From the NCBI RefSeq assembly GCF_016811915.1, contig NZ_CP069127.1, forward strand, positions 1,146,001 through 1,210,000: 64,000 nucleotides of DNA, in the 5' to 3' direction. The DNA is from Brevibacillus choshinensis (GTDB lineage Bacteria > Bacillota > Bacilli > Brevibacillales > Brevibacillaceae). The position numbers and the translations under genes are program-made. The notes below the pieces were generated by a model. That model saw nothing but the letters and a program-made list of their open reading frames with translations, ran no database searches and was not told the origin of the DNA. Position 1 is the first letter of the stretch; each line of letters begins with the position of its first letter. Shown piece by piece: positions 8,877-17,230 of the stretch.

Positions 8877-8954
8877 GGAATTACTATCACTGCCAGCGAA
8901 AAAATTTTGTACATTCTATTCTTACCAATACTTCTATGGGAGGGAGAGGCTCGT

Positions 8955-10142
8955 GTGAACCAGCGTGTGCTATGGATCCTATCGATCGCACAGTTTCTAT
9001 CGATGCAAGTGTGGTTTAACTTCTCTGCCATCATGCCTGTAGTCCAGCGACAGTGGGAGCTGTCATCTACCCAGTCAGGGATCATCGTTGCGACCTTTCA
9101 TCTTGGCTACGTGCTGGCTGTCATTTTTTACAGCTTTGCCAGTGATAAGTACAATCCGAAGTATTCGTTTGCTTATGGGTCGCTCGTTGCAGGGATGAGT
9201 GGCTTGTTATTTGCTAGCGTAGCGGAAGGATTCTGGTCTGCCCTGGTCCTGCGTCTCCTTTCGGGGATTGGGATTGCAGGTGTGTATGTGCCGGGAATGA
9301 AGATCGTGGCGCAATTATCTCCGCCTGCGTCCAGGGGAAAAGCGATGGGCGTATTCGTCGGTTCCCTTGTGGTTGGATCGGGGTTTTCCTTGTTTGTGTC
9401 AGGCATGCTGCTGAATGCCTGGGGGTGGCAGGGGGTCATCGTGGTCACTTCGTGCGCAGCCATTTTATCGTGTGGTCTGATTCTGATGTCGCGCATTCCC
9501 GAGGTCACGCTTTCTTCGACACCTGTCACAAAGGCGCTGCTTAAAAAAATCGTCGCAAAAAGAAATTTGTTGGTCAATTTCAGCTATGCCGGACATTGCT
9601 GGGAACTGTATGCGATGTGGGCATGGATTGGACCGTTCATGGTGTATTATTTTCAGCAAAAAGGAATATCGGATGCGCTATCCTGGGGAAATCTGACGGC
9701 TTCCATCATTGTCATGGTCGGCGGGATCGCCACCTATTACGGAGGAAAGCTGTCCGATCGTTGGGGGAACGTGCGAGCTATTCGCCTGTTCATTTGGCTC
9801 AGCATTGCGTGCTCCTTTTCCATTGGGTGGATGATTTCCTTTCCCGTATGGATCGTGGGGAGTGTCGCTCTTCTCTATGGCTTCACAATCATTGCCGATT
9901 CTCCCATCTACAACAAATCCATTGCCGATATGACCGACCCCGAGGTTCTCGGCATCGCACTGGGCGTCCAATCCGTTCTGGGATTCAGCTTTACCATTAT
10001 ATCTCCGGCAGTGTTCGGCATGGCTCTCGATTACGGGCACTGGGGAGGAGCGTTCACGGTTATCGCCATCGGCACGCTTGTCACACCGCTCTGTTTGCGA
10101 GCACTACGAACAGCAGCAGCTCCTGTAGAAAACAATGGATAG
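8955..10142 (+). CDS. MFS transporter
   Basis: Major facilitator carrier of 395 residues with about twelve predicted helices. The conserved loop after helix 2 appears as FASDKYNPKY, and its second-half equivalent as GGKLSDRWGN. Overall character is closest to the CynX/NarK-like or YbfB-like part of the superfamily, so the substrate may be a small anion, but this is a guess. GTG 8955 is taken as start because GGGAGGGAGAGG lies upstream and the first helix begins at once. It lies between the spoVR terminator and the hydroxyacyl-CoA dehydrogenase. Confidence 0.85.
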   Translation: MNQRVLWILSIAQFLSMQVWFNFSAIMPVVQRQWELSSTQSGIIVATFHLGYVLAVIFYSFASDKYNPKYSFAYGSLVAGMSGLLFASVAEGFWSALVLRLLSGIGIAGVYVPGMKIVAQLSPPASRGKAMGVFVGSLVVGSGFSLFVSGMLLNAWGWQGVIVVTSCAAILSCGLILMSRIPEVTLSSTPVTKALLKKIVAKRNLLVNFSYAGHCWELYAMWAWIGPFMVYYFQQKGISDALSWGNLTASIIVMVGGIATYYGGKLSDRWGNVRAIRLFIWLSIACSFSIGWMISFPVWIVGSVALLYGFTIIADSPIYNKSIADMTDPEVLGIALGVQSVLGFSFTIISPAVFGMALDYGHWGGAFTVIAIGTLVTPLCLRALRTAAAPVENNG

Positions 10143-10239
10143 CTCGAGCGCAAGTCCATGGAGAGTCGTGCATTTGTAACGTTTTTGTATCCGTGAAGAG
10201 GTAGTGTTGAAGTAGTCGTGACCAACTGATTGGACTTTT

Positions 10240-10253
10240 TGCAAACGCTTTCG
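10240..10253 (+). promoter_or_regulatory. cre-like site (12 of 14)
   Basis: TGCAAACGCTTTCG matches the catabolite responsive element consensus TGWAANCGNTNWCA at 12 of 14 positions, 40 bases before the dehydrogenase start. Weak by itself, but several better sites occur in the window. Confidence 0.35.
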
Positions 10254-10292
10254 AGCAAACATCGATCACGCACATCTCAGGAGGAACCATAT

Positions 10293-11225
10293 ATGGCAAA
10301 ACATGCAGCAGTCATTGGATCTGGCGTTATGGGCCATGGGATTGCCCAGGAGTATGCGCTGGCTGGATACACCGTCTCTCTCTACGACTTAAAAGAAGAA
10401 TTCTTGAGCAAAGCAAAAAATAGTATCGAGAACAGCTTGTCCCTCCTCGTGAGCGAACAAGTAATCACCGAGCTAGCCAAGCAGGATGCTCTGGAGCGAA
10501 TTGTTTTGACTACCGATCTGCGTGCAGCCGTCGCAGAGGCAGACGTCATTACGGAAGCGATCCCGGAAGTAATCGAAATGAAATGGGAGCTGTTTGAAAA
10601 ATTGGAGCATTTGGCAAAGGAAGATGCTATTATTGCTTCCAATACCTCTACTTTTTCGGTTGCCCGATTGATTGAAAGAGCAAAAACACCGCATCGATTC
10701 ATCATTACTCATTTTTTCAATCCGGCTCAGCTCGTTCCACTCGTGGAAATCGTCCGGCATGAAAGCACGTCGGACGAGGTTGTATCTACCGTCATGGATC
10801 TCATGGTCCAAATTGGCAAATCGCCCGTTCTTTTGAAAAAGGACGTACCCGGCTTTGTCGCCAACCGCCTGCAGGCTGCCCTGATGAGAGAAGCCTTTCA
10901 CTTGCTGAAGGAAGGCGTGGCCGATGCACGGGAAATCGATACAGTCATGAAGGATGGGATCGGATTCCGGTGGGCTTTTGTCGGTCCGATCGAAACGGCT
11001 GACTTTGGCGGGCTGGATACGTGGAAGCGAGTGATTGAAAATCTGGCGCCTGTACTGGATGCCTCGCAGAGTGCACCGGCCCTCATCGAAGAGCTGGTGG
11101 CAAAAGGCGAGCTTGGCACCAAAACAGGTTCAGGCATTTATTCGTATGCAGATACTTCCGTAGAGGAAAAATGGAAAGAGCGCGACGAACAATTTATCCG
11201 GCTGGGCAAAATGAAGCGCGGGTAA
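10293..11225 (+). CDS. 3-hydroxyacyl-CoA dehydrogenase
   Basis: Predicted NAD-dependent oxidation of a 3-hydroxyacyl-CoA to 3-ketoacyl-CoA. The N-terminal Rossmann domain starts with GSGVMGHGIA (residues 9-18), the catalytic histidine is in THFFNPAQLVPLVEIV, and the C-terminal domain begins near DVPGFVANRLQAALMREA. At 310 residues it is the short, single-function form, like 3-hydroxybutyryl-CoA dehydrogenase. ATG 10293 follows AGGAGGAACC. The next gene, a LysR regulator, starts 27 bases downstream and is probably co-transcribed. No thiolase or hydratase is adjacent. Confidence 0.9.
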   Translation: MAKHAAVIGSGVMGHGIAQEYALAGYTVSLYDLKEEFLSKAKNSIENSLSLLVSEQVITELAKQDALERIVLTTDLRAAVAEADVITEAIPEVIEMKWELFEKLEHLAKEDAIIASNTSTFSVARLIERAKTPHRFIITHFFNPAQLVPLVEIVRHESTSDEVVSTVMDLMVQIGKSPVLLKKDVPGFVANRLQAALMREAFHLLKEGVADAREIDTVMKDGIGFRWAFVGPIETADFGGLDTWKRVIENLAPVLDASQSAPALIEELVAKGELGTKTGSGIYSYADTSVEEKWKERDEQFIRLGKMKRG

Positions 11226-11252
11226 GGGCGTTTGCGCGGCGGGGAGGGTAGC

Positions 11253-12149
11253 ATGGACGAAAAAGACTGGCTGCTGCTGCAATCCCTCTGCAAGGAGAAA
11301 AGCTTGACGAGGGCAGCGGAGCGGATGTACATGACTCAGCCGGCCCTGACGTATCGTCTGCAGCAGTTGGAAAAACGATTTGGAGTGCCGCTTGTCGTCA
11401 AGCATGGGAAGGGCATTCGCTTTACGCCCGAGGGAGAGTACTTGGCGATCTATGCGGGAAAAATGCTCGCTGAATTGCGGGATACGCGTGATCACATCAT
11501 CAACATGCAGCGGGAAGTGCAGGGGACGCTGCGCATCGGCGCTTCCATTTATTTTGGACAGTACGAGCTTCCCTTGATCATCAAAAAGTTTTTGGAGCAG
11601 TATCCGAAGGTGCAGGTTCACGTCGACACAGGCTTTAGCTCGGAAATATTCGATATGCTGCTGCAGGAAGAGATCCAGGTGGGAATCATACGCGGAGAGT
11701 TTCAGTGGCTGGACAAAAAGCATCTGATCCATGAGGAAAATATTTGCCTCGTATCGACAGAGGAGCTCAATCTGGACGAATTGCCATCGCTGCCCCGGAT
11801 TAATTACCGGGCGCCCAAGCTGGCCTTGAAGCTGGGGGACCAAATGTCGTTTTCGCTTGGTCACGCGATTGATCAGTGGTGGCATGAGCGTTATACGGAG
11901 CCTCCCACGATCACGATGCAGGTGGACAGCTACGAGACATGCAAGGAGATGGCGAAGTTCGGATTGGGGTATACGATCATTCCGCGCGTATTTGTGCGCC
12001 CGAATGAAAGCTTGCATACCGTAGACCTGACGCTGAAGGATGGTCAGCCGATCAAGAGGCGGACGTGGATGCTGTACCGCGAATCCACCTTGCAATTTGC
12101 CGTCGTGGATCGCTTTGTGGAATTCATGCGGCAGTACGAGCTGCGTTGA
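11253..12149 (+). CDS. LysR family transcriptional regulator
   Basis: DNA-binding regulator with an N-terminal winged helix-turn-helix (residues 3-62, including SLTRAAERMYMTQPALTYRLQQLEK split by the turn) and a C-terminal effector domain. The 298-residue length is typical. It resembles the second LysR protein in this window (43272-44144), including a shared C-terminal KRxTWMxY segment, so the two are paralogues. Start ATG 11253 follows GGGGAGGG. It sits just behind the hydroxyacyl-CoA dehydrogenase and may control it; the effector is unknown. Confidence 0.9.
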   Translation: MDEKDWLLLQSLCKEKSLTRAAERMYMTQPALTYRLQQLEKRFGVPLVVKHGKGIRFTPEGEYLAIYAGKMLAELRDTRDHIINMQREVQGTLRIGASIYFGQYELPLIIKKFLEQYPKVQVHVDTGFSSEIFDMLLQEEIQVGIIRGEFQWLDKKHLIHEENICLVSTEELNLDELPSLPRINYRAPKLALKLGDQMSFSLGHAIDQWWHERYTEPPTITMQVDSYETCKEMAKFGLGYTIIPRVFVRPNESLHTVDLTLKDGQPIKRRTWMLYRESTLQFAVVDRFVEFMRQYELR

Positions 12150-12156
12150 ACGAATG

Positions 12157-12196
12157 AAAAAATGCCCTTTTCGATAGGTGAAATAGGGCATTTTCC
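12157..12196 (+). terminator. Rho-independent terminator
   Basis: AAAATGCCCT pairs exactly with AGGGCATTTT, ending the dehydrogenase-LysR unit. Confidence 0.8.
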
Positions 12197-12212
12197 AGTT
12201 GCCAGAGAAAAG

Positions 12213-12362
12213 CTAAAGATTTTTCGCGATGTGAGGTTTACTATAGTGGCTGGTGCCGCCTCCGCCTAGCAGGACACGCCCGCCTTGGTTAAAAATGAGG
12301 AGCTTGCGGGAGCCATCGGAGAGCAAGACGATATCCTGGCCGATCCCCCATTTTCGTTGCAA
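12213..12362 (-). CDS. possible 49-aa small protein
   Basis: On the minus strand an open frame from a TTG at 12362 gives a compact protein with sensible composition (GIGQDIVLLSDGSRKLLIF, then a glycine run and HYSKPHIAKNL). It fills an otherwise empty stretch. The ribosome site is weak (GGCAGG touching the start) and no family is recognised, so this is only a candidate. Confidence 0.3.
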   Translation of the reverse strand: MQRKWGIGQDIVLLSDGSRKLLIFNQGGRVLLGGGGTSHYSKPHIAKNL

Positions 12363-12407
12363 CCTGCCGTCATTCGGCTTATGATAGAGCACAAAGGAGT
12401 GAGTCTT

Positions 12408-12641
12408 ATGGCAAAAAGCAATGCACGCAAGCATCGGGAAAAGCTTGAGCGCGAAGGCAAGCGCAATCCGGAATGGAACAGAAGCATCTTCGCCTTTGCG
12501 GATATGAGACAACGCCAAACGAAGACGAAACTGGAAAAACTAAATCAGCAAAAGCACAAGAGGTCGTTATCCTTTCAAAGTGATGATGGCCTCTTTTATT
12601 TTGGCTGGACACCGACTACCTATAAAAAAAATTATGGATAA
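12408..12641 (+). CDS. conserved small basic protein of Bacillales
   Basis: A 77-residue, very basic, hydrophilic protein beginning MAKSNARKHREKLEREGKRN. This pattern and the later KLNQQKHKRS and DDGLFYF match a short conserved hypothetical family that I recall from Bacillus and Brevibacillus. Function unknown; the charge suggests nucleic acid or ribosome contact. ATG 12408 follows AAAGGAGTGAG. Members I recall end at about the DGLFYF motif, so the last 15 or so residues here may be an extension. An AGAGG/CCTCTTTTATTTT hairpin overlaps the 3' end of the frame. Confidence 0.75.
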   Translation: MAKSNARKHREKLEREGKRNPEWNRSIFAFADMRQRQTKTKLEKLNQQKHKRSLSFQSDDGLFYFGWTPTTYKKNYG

Positions 12642-12659
12642 GGGTTAAGTGTTTTCAAT

Positions 12660-12688
12660 TTTACTTATAAAAAGAGCAGTCGTACAAT
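12660..12688 (+). promoter_or_regulatory. sigma-A type promoter of the M20-YfcC-M28 operon
   Basis: TTTACT (12660-12665) and TACAAT (12683-12688) are separated by exactly 17 bases and lie about 70 bases before the M20 gene. This is a good match to the vegetative consensus. Confidence 0.6.
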
Positions 12689-12698
12689 GAGGGCAATC

Positions 12699-12709
12699 GA
12701 AACTGTTTC
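12699..12709. promoter_or_regulatory. palindrome just downstream of the promoter
   Basis: GAAACTGTTTC is a perfect dyad about ten bases after the -10 element, a position where a repressor would block initiation. It resembles a degenerate cre site but lacks the central CG. Confidence 0.35.
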
Positions 12710-12758
12710 AATTTTTCGAAATGTCCATAAGACATAAAGAGGAGGCACAATCAGAAAA

Positions 12759-13955
12759 ATGGGACTGACTTCCGAAAACAAACAACGCATTATGCAAGCC
12801 GTCGATGAGTTGGACGCCCAGCTGCGTGAGATTGCCCTCGCCATCCATGCCAACCCGGAGCTCAGCTTTTACGAGGAAAAAGCATCGCGATGGCTGACGG
12901 AACCGCTCATTGCAGCAGGCTTTGAAGTGGAACGTGGAATTGCTGGACTTGAAACCGCTTTCCGCGCGACGTGGGAAGGAAGACCAGGTGGGCCGACGAT
13001 TGCTCTCTTGGCGGAGTATGACGCACTGCCCGAGATCGGCCATGCCTGCGGGCACAATCTGATCGGGACGTCTGCCGTCGGGGCGGCACTGGCGCTGAAA
13101 CAAGCTATTCCTGATTTGCAGGCACGCATCGTGGTGATGGGGACTCCGGCAGAGGAGGACGGCGGCGGGAAAATCATCATGTGCGATCACGGCGTATTTG
13201 ATGAAGTGGATGCAGCCATGATGTGCCATCCGCATAAAAAGACGATGGTTCTCCGCGGCGCATTGGCTTGTGTGGATGCTACCTTCAGCTTTTACGGCAA
13301 GCAGGCGCATGCGTCTTCGGCACCAGAAAAAGGAATAAGCGCCCTGGATGCGTTGGTCAACACCTTTGTTGCCATCAATTCCCTGCGGCAGTTTTGCAAG
13401 GAAGATGTGCGAATTCATGGCATTATTACAAAAGGCGGAGATGCGCCGAACATCGTGCCGGATTACTGCGAAGCCAAGTTTATCCTTCGGGCAGCGAATG
13501 TTCGCGAGCTTCGCGAGCTGACCGAAAAAGTCTACAAAACCGTCCATCACAGTGCCGAAGCGGTAGGGGCTCGCGCTCAGATCAAAGAAGGCCTCGTTTA
13601 TGCTGAACGCAACAACAACCATGCGCTGGCAGGCTTATTCGCCAACAATCTGGAGGCAATGGGGATTGAGGTAAGTGATCCGCCGCAAAAAGGCGGGATC
13701 GGCTCCTCCGATATCGGGAACGTCGGACAGATTACGGCAACGATCCATCCGTATATCAAAATCACCGAAGCGGGGACGCATACGCCAGAATTTACGGTGG
13801 CTACCGCATCCGAGGACGGGCTTTGGGGCATGAACCACGCAGCCAAGGCGCTGGCCATGACTGCGTACGATCTTTGTGCAGACCCGTCTTCCTTCCAGAA
13901 AGTGCGTGAAGAGTTTGAGAACTGGAAAAAGAATCAGCAATCAGAGGAGGCATGA
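12759..13955 (+). CDS. M20 family amidohydrolase (aminobenzoyl-glutamate hydrolase-like)
   Basis: Zinc- or manganese-dependent amidohydrolase of the M20D type that cleaves N-acyl or peptide amide bonds. Metal-site motifs are visible: HACGHN at 95-100, PAEE at 130-133 with the catalytic glutamate, and CHPHK at 156-160; the dimerisation (lid) domain follows. At 398 residues the length is normal. The closest well-known relatives are AbgB and N-acyl-amino-acid hydrolases. ATG 12759 follows GAGGAGG with a rather long 13-base gap. The stop overlaps the upstream ATG of the YfcC-type carrier, which suggests uptake and hydrolysis of the same substrate. Confidence 0.88.
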   Translation: MGLTSENKQRIMQAVDELDAQLREIALAIHANPELSFYEEKASRWLTEPLIAAGFEVERGIAGLETAFRATWEGRPGGPTIALLAEYDALPEIGHACGHNLIGTSAVGAALALKQAIPDLQARIVVMGTPAEEDGGGKIIMCDHGVFDEVDAAMMCHPHKKTMVLRGALACVDATFSFYGKQAHASSAPEKGISALDALVNTFVAINSLRQFCKEDVRIHGIITKGGDAPNIVPDYCEAKFILRAANVRELRELTEKVYKTVHHSAEAVGARAQIKEGLVYAERNNNHALAGLFANNLEAMGIEVSDPPQKGGIGSSDIGNVGQITATIHPYIKITEAGTHTPEFTVATASEDGLWGMNHAAKALAMTAYDLCADPSSFQKVREEFENWKKNQQSEEA

Positions 13956-13957
13956 GC

Positions 13958-15394
13958 ATGAGCGCACATCCTGTCATGACGGATAGCAGCAAACCGACAT
14001 CCTTTTGGCGAAAATATTTCAAAATGCCTCATACCTTCGTGCTCCTGGTCATCCTGACACTGCTCGCCGCGGCACTGACTTATCTGGTGCCGTCCGGCGA
14101 ATTTGAACGGGCCAAGGATCCGACCTCCGGAAAAACGCTCGTTGTGCCGAATTCCTATCACGCGGTCGAAGGCGACCCAGTCAGTCTGGTAGAAGTGCCA
14201 AAAGCCATTGTAAAAGGACTTATTGATTCCAGCGATATCGTTTTCTTCATCTTTATTATCGGCGGCGCGTTTCAGGTCATCACAGCGACAGGAACGATTG
14301 AAGCGGTGACGAGCCGTGTAGCCAAGACGTTCTCCAAGCGGGGGATCATGATCATTCCCGTGTTTTTGGGGCTGTTCTCCGTCGGTGGCTTTACGATGGG
14401 GATGTCCTCCGAGGTCATGGTGTTCGTTCCACTGGGCATTGCGATTGCCCGCTCGCTCGGCTATGACGCCTTGACGGGAACGGCGATGGTCTCGCTCGGA
14501 GCGTCCATCGGTTTTACAGCGGGGCTGATGAATCCCTTCAACGTTGGCCTGGCGCAGGTCATTGCAGAGGTGCCGATGTTTTCAGGCATGTGGCTGCGTG
14601 CCATTTTGCTGATTACGCTGCTGGTCATCACCAGCTGGTACATCATTCGCTATGCGCGCAGGGTGCAAAAGAATCCGCAGGCCAGTATCGTGCACAATTT
14701 GGAGAATGCGTCGACGGAGAAAAAGCTCGACTTAAATAGCCTTCCTAGCCTGGAGCTCAAACATATTTTGACCGTCCTCACCATCGTTGCCAGCTTTGCG
14801 CTGCTCATTTGGGGGGTATCGAAAAAAGACTGGTGGATGGAAGAGCTGTCTGCGCTGTTCCTCACGATGGGTGTGGTCTCGGGCTTTTGTGCGAGGTTTG
14901 GGCCGAGCCGCATCGCCAGTGAATTTGTAAAGGGCGCCAGCGCCATTACCTTCGGGGCGTTTATCATCGGGATCGCCCGTTCTATCCTGATCGTGCTGGA
15001 TCAAGGCAATGTCATTGATACGATCGTATTCGGACTCTCCGATGCGGTGGGTCATTTGCACGGCTCCATTCAAGTGCTGGGGATGTATTTCTTCCAGACG
15101 GTCATGAACGTATTCATTACTTCCGGAACAGGTCTGGCCGCTACGACGATGCCGATCATGGTTCCGCTTGCCGACCTTTTGGGTGTGACTCGACAAACGT
15201 CCGTTCTCGCGTTTCAGATGGGTGACGGCTTCACCAACATGATCCTGCCGACTTCTTCCGCACTGATGGGCAGTCTCGCCGTATCCGGCATTACGTATCA
15301 GCAGTGGGTCAAATTCATGTGGCCGCTCATGCTGATGTGGGTCATCACGGGAGCGGTCTTCGTGCTCATCGGACATGCGATTGCTTATAGCTGA
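13958..15394 (+). CDS. YfcC/AbgT-like C4-dicarboxylate-type carrier
   Basis: Integral membrane transporter of 478 residues with about twelve helices. It resembles the YfcC (DcuC-related) family; features include the N-terminal YLVPSGEFER and a central MGMSSEVMVFVPLGIAIARSLGYD loop split across helices. Family members are annotated as arginine/ornithine or short peptide carriers, but the substrate is not established. The start is taken at the second ATG, 13958, because GAGGAGG almost touches the first ATG at 13952. It overlaps the end of the M20 gene and is followed 24 bases later by an M28-type gene. Confidence 0.85.
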   Translation: MSAHPVMTDSSKPTSFWRKYFKMPHTFVLLVILTLLAAALTYLVPSGEFERAKDPTSGKTLVVPNSYHAVEGDPVSLVEVPKAIVKGLIDSSDIVFFIFIIGGAFQVITATGTIEAVTSRVAKTFSKRGIMIIPVFLGLFSVGGFTMGMSSEVMVFVPLGIAIARSLGYDALTGTAMVSLGASIGFTAGLMNPFNVGLAQVIAEVPMFSGMWLRAILLITLLVITSWYIIRYARRVQKNPQASIVHNLENASTEKKLDLNSLPSLELKHILTVLTIVASFALLIWGVSKKDWWMEELSALFLTMGVVSGFCARFGPSRIASEFVKGASAITFGAFIIGIARSILIVLDQGNVIDTIVFGLSDAVGHLHGSIQVLGMYFFQTVMNVFITSGTGLAATTMPIMVPLADLLGVTRQTSVLAFQMGDGFTNMILPTSSALMGSLAVSGITYQQWVKFMWPLMLMWVITGAVFVLIGHAIAYS

Positions 15395-15418
15395 CAAGAG
15401 AAAGGAGCGAGGTGACTC

Positions 15419-17155
15419 ATGGGGAATGCAGAGGCGGCCTCTCGCAAGGTGCGGGATCGGCTGATTCAGTCCGTCGATGCGGGCAGGCTGGACGAGCATG
15501 TGCGAGCCTTGAGCAAGTGGGATCGCTTAACGGGTGAGCCGGGGGCAGAAATGGCTGTCGACTATATCATGGACCAGCTGTCGACCTATGGCATTACGGG
15601 TGAACGCCATCGGCTGGACATGTTTTGCAGCGATCCGATCTATGGAGAAGTGCAGGTCACAGCTCCCGAGACGTTCACGGTACGCGCCAAATCCCGATCC
15701 TTTTGCGGACATTTCCCTGAGGGTGTCTGCGGAGACGTGATCTATGACAGGCATAGTCAGGGGGCACTGCTATCCTCGCGGGAAGAAGAGGTATGGATCT
15801 CCTCCTTCAAAGACAAAATCGTCCTCTCCTGGAACTACTACGAGGATTATGTGCAAAAGCTGGAGCAGGCGGGGGCAAAGGGGCTCATTCACATCTGGCC
15901 TACAGCCGAAGAGTACATTCATGAAGAAACCGTCGGGCCCATCTGGGGAACACCGACACCAGAGAACGCGCCAAGCTTACCGAAAATTCCGGTAGTGGGT
16001 GTGACGAACGGCGATGGCAGGAAGCTCCTTGCGCTGGCAGAAAAAGTCGACGTGCTCACCGTCTCTGTGAAAACGGAGCTGCAAACGAGTGTAAAAACCG
16101 CGAGTCTGCCTGTTGCGGTCATTCCCGGACAGACGGAGGAATTTTTGCTGCTGTCCGGTCACTACGATTCTTGGCATCTCGGGGCGACAGACAACGCAGT
16201 CGGCAATGCGCTGTGTCTGGAGGTCGCGAGAGCATTTGCACCTCTCGCGGGGAAGCTGAAGAGGGGAATCAAAATTGCCTGGTGGCCGGGACACTCCAAT
16301 GCGAGGTACGCGGGATCGGCGTGGTACTGCGATCACCAGTGGCAGGAGCTGCAGCAGCACTGCGTGGCCCACATCAACGTCGATTTTCCAGGGACACAAG
16401 GCGGGATCAACATCGTGCCGCGCTCGACGGGCATGGAGGACCCGGCATTTCTGCAGGAGATTGTGACGGAGCTGACAGGAGAGCCGCCTCGCAAATGGGC
16501 GTTCATGCCGAGAGGAGCGGATCAATCCTTCTGGGGCGTCGACATCCCGATCCATCTGGGAATCAAATATGAACCGGCAGAAGGTACGACGATTTGCGCC
16601 CCGGGGTGTGCAGGCGGATGGTGGTGGCATACCGAAGGGGACACGTATGACAAGGTCGATGTGAATCTGCTTCACCGCGATACCAAGCTTCACGTGGCGA
16701 TGCTCCATGAGATTGCCGAGCGTGAGTCCTTGCCGATCCAGATCGACCGTTTTCTGCAGAAGGCTATGCTGCTGTTAGAAGAGCTCGATGATCATTCCGC
16801 AGAAGAATTTTCTTTCGGGCCGATTTACCAAGCCATCGAGCAGCTCAGGCAAAAGTGGCAGGAAAGCGCAGCGTTGCTTGCTTCTGCAAGGCCGGATGCG
16901 TACAGACGCGTGAGCAAGCGAGTGGGCGGTGGCTTGAATCGACTCATGTTCTCCTATTCCAGCCCGTACGACTACGACCATACCTTCCCGTTCAAGCCGT
17001 TCCCTGGGCTGCATTCGGTCAAAGACACATACCGGTCGAATACGGCTGCCGCGACATTCCTGTTTCGCCAGACACGATTTGTAAGGCAGCGGAATCGGTT
17101 GGTGCAAGAGCTTCACCTGCTCACTGCAATGATCGATTCTGCCAGAGAGACCTGA
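15419..17155 (+). CDS. M28-like metallopeptidase homologue with PA domain
   Basis: A 578-residue protein with the M28 aminopeptidase fold: a protease-associated domain at about 70-230 inserted before the metal domain. Metal ligands are visible as H248 and D250 (GHYDSW), D258 (GATDNA), D322 (NVDFPG) and H404 (WWHTEGDTYDK). In standard M28 enzymes a Glu-Glu pair (base plus ligand) follows the second strand; here that place reads WWPGHSN (291-292 GH), so the catalytic base seems to be missing. There is no signal peptide. ATG 15419 follows AAGGAGCGAGGTGA. It is the third gene of the M20-carrier operon. Confidence 0.8.
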   Translation: MGNAEAASRKVRDRLIQSVDAGRLDEHVRALSKWDRLTGEPGAEMAVDYIMDQLSTYGITGERHRLDMFCSDPIYGEVQVTAPETFTVRAKSRSFCGHFPEGVCGDVIYDRHSQGALLSSREEEVWISSFKDKIVLSWNYYEDYVQKLEQAGAKGLIHIWPTAEEYIHEETVGPIWGTPTPENAPSLPKIPVVGVTNGDGRKLLALAEKVDVLTVSVKTELQTSVKTASLPVAVIPGQTEEFLLLSGHYDSWHLGATDNAVGNALCLEVARAFAPLAGKLKRGIKIAWWPGHSNARYAGSAWYCDHQWQELQQHCVAHINVDFPGTQGGINIVPRSTGMEDPAFLQEIVTELTGEPPRKWAFMPRGADQSFWGVDIPIHLGIKYEPAEGTTICAPGCAGGWWWHTEGDTYDKVDVNLLHRDTKLHVAMLHEIAERESLPIQIDRFLQKAMLLLEELDDHSAEEFSFGPIYQAIEQLRQKWQESAALLASARPDAYRRVSKRVGGGLNRLMFSYSSPYDYDHTFPFKPFPGLHSVKDTYRSNTAAATFLFRQTRFVRQRNRLVQELHLLTAMIDSARET

Positions 17156-17180
17156 CATTCAGGTCTCTTTTCTTTTTTGC
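17146..17180 (+). terminator. Rho-independent terminator
   Basis: AGAGACCTGA pairs exactly with TCAGGTCTCT across a three-base loop, followed by a long T-rich run. It ends the M20-carrier-M28 operon. Confidence 0.85.
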
Positions 17181-17230
17181 CGACAGTTATGATAGCATCA
17201 GGAGAATAGTGAGTGCGATGAGGTGAGTGC

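Noticed and set aside
10230..10250. Possible sigma-54 promoter TTGGACTTTTTGCAA before the hydroxyacyl-CoA dehydrogenase
   Set aside because: The distance between GG and GC is seven bases and not ten, and the -24 element is wrong.
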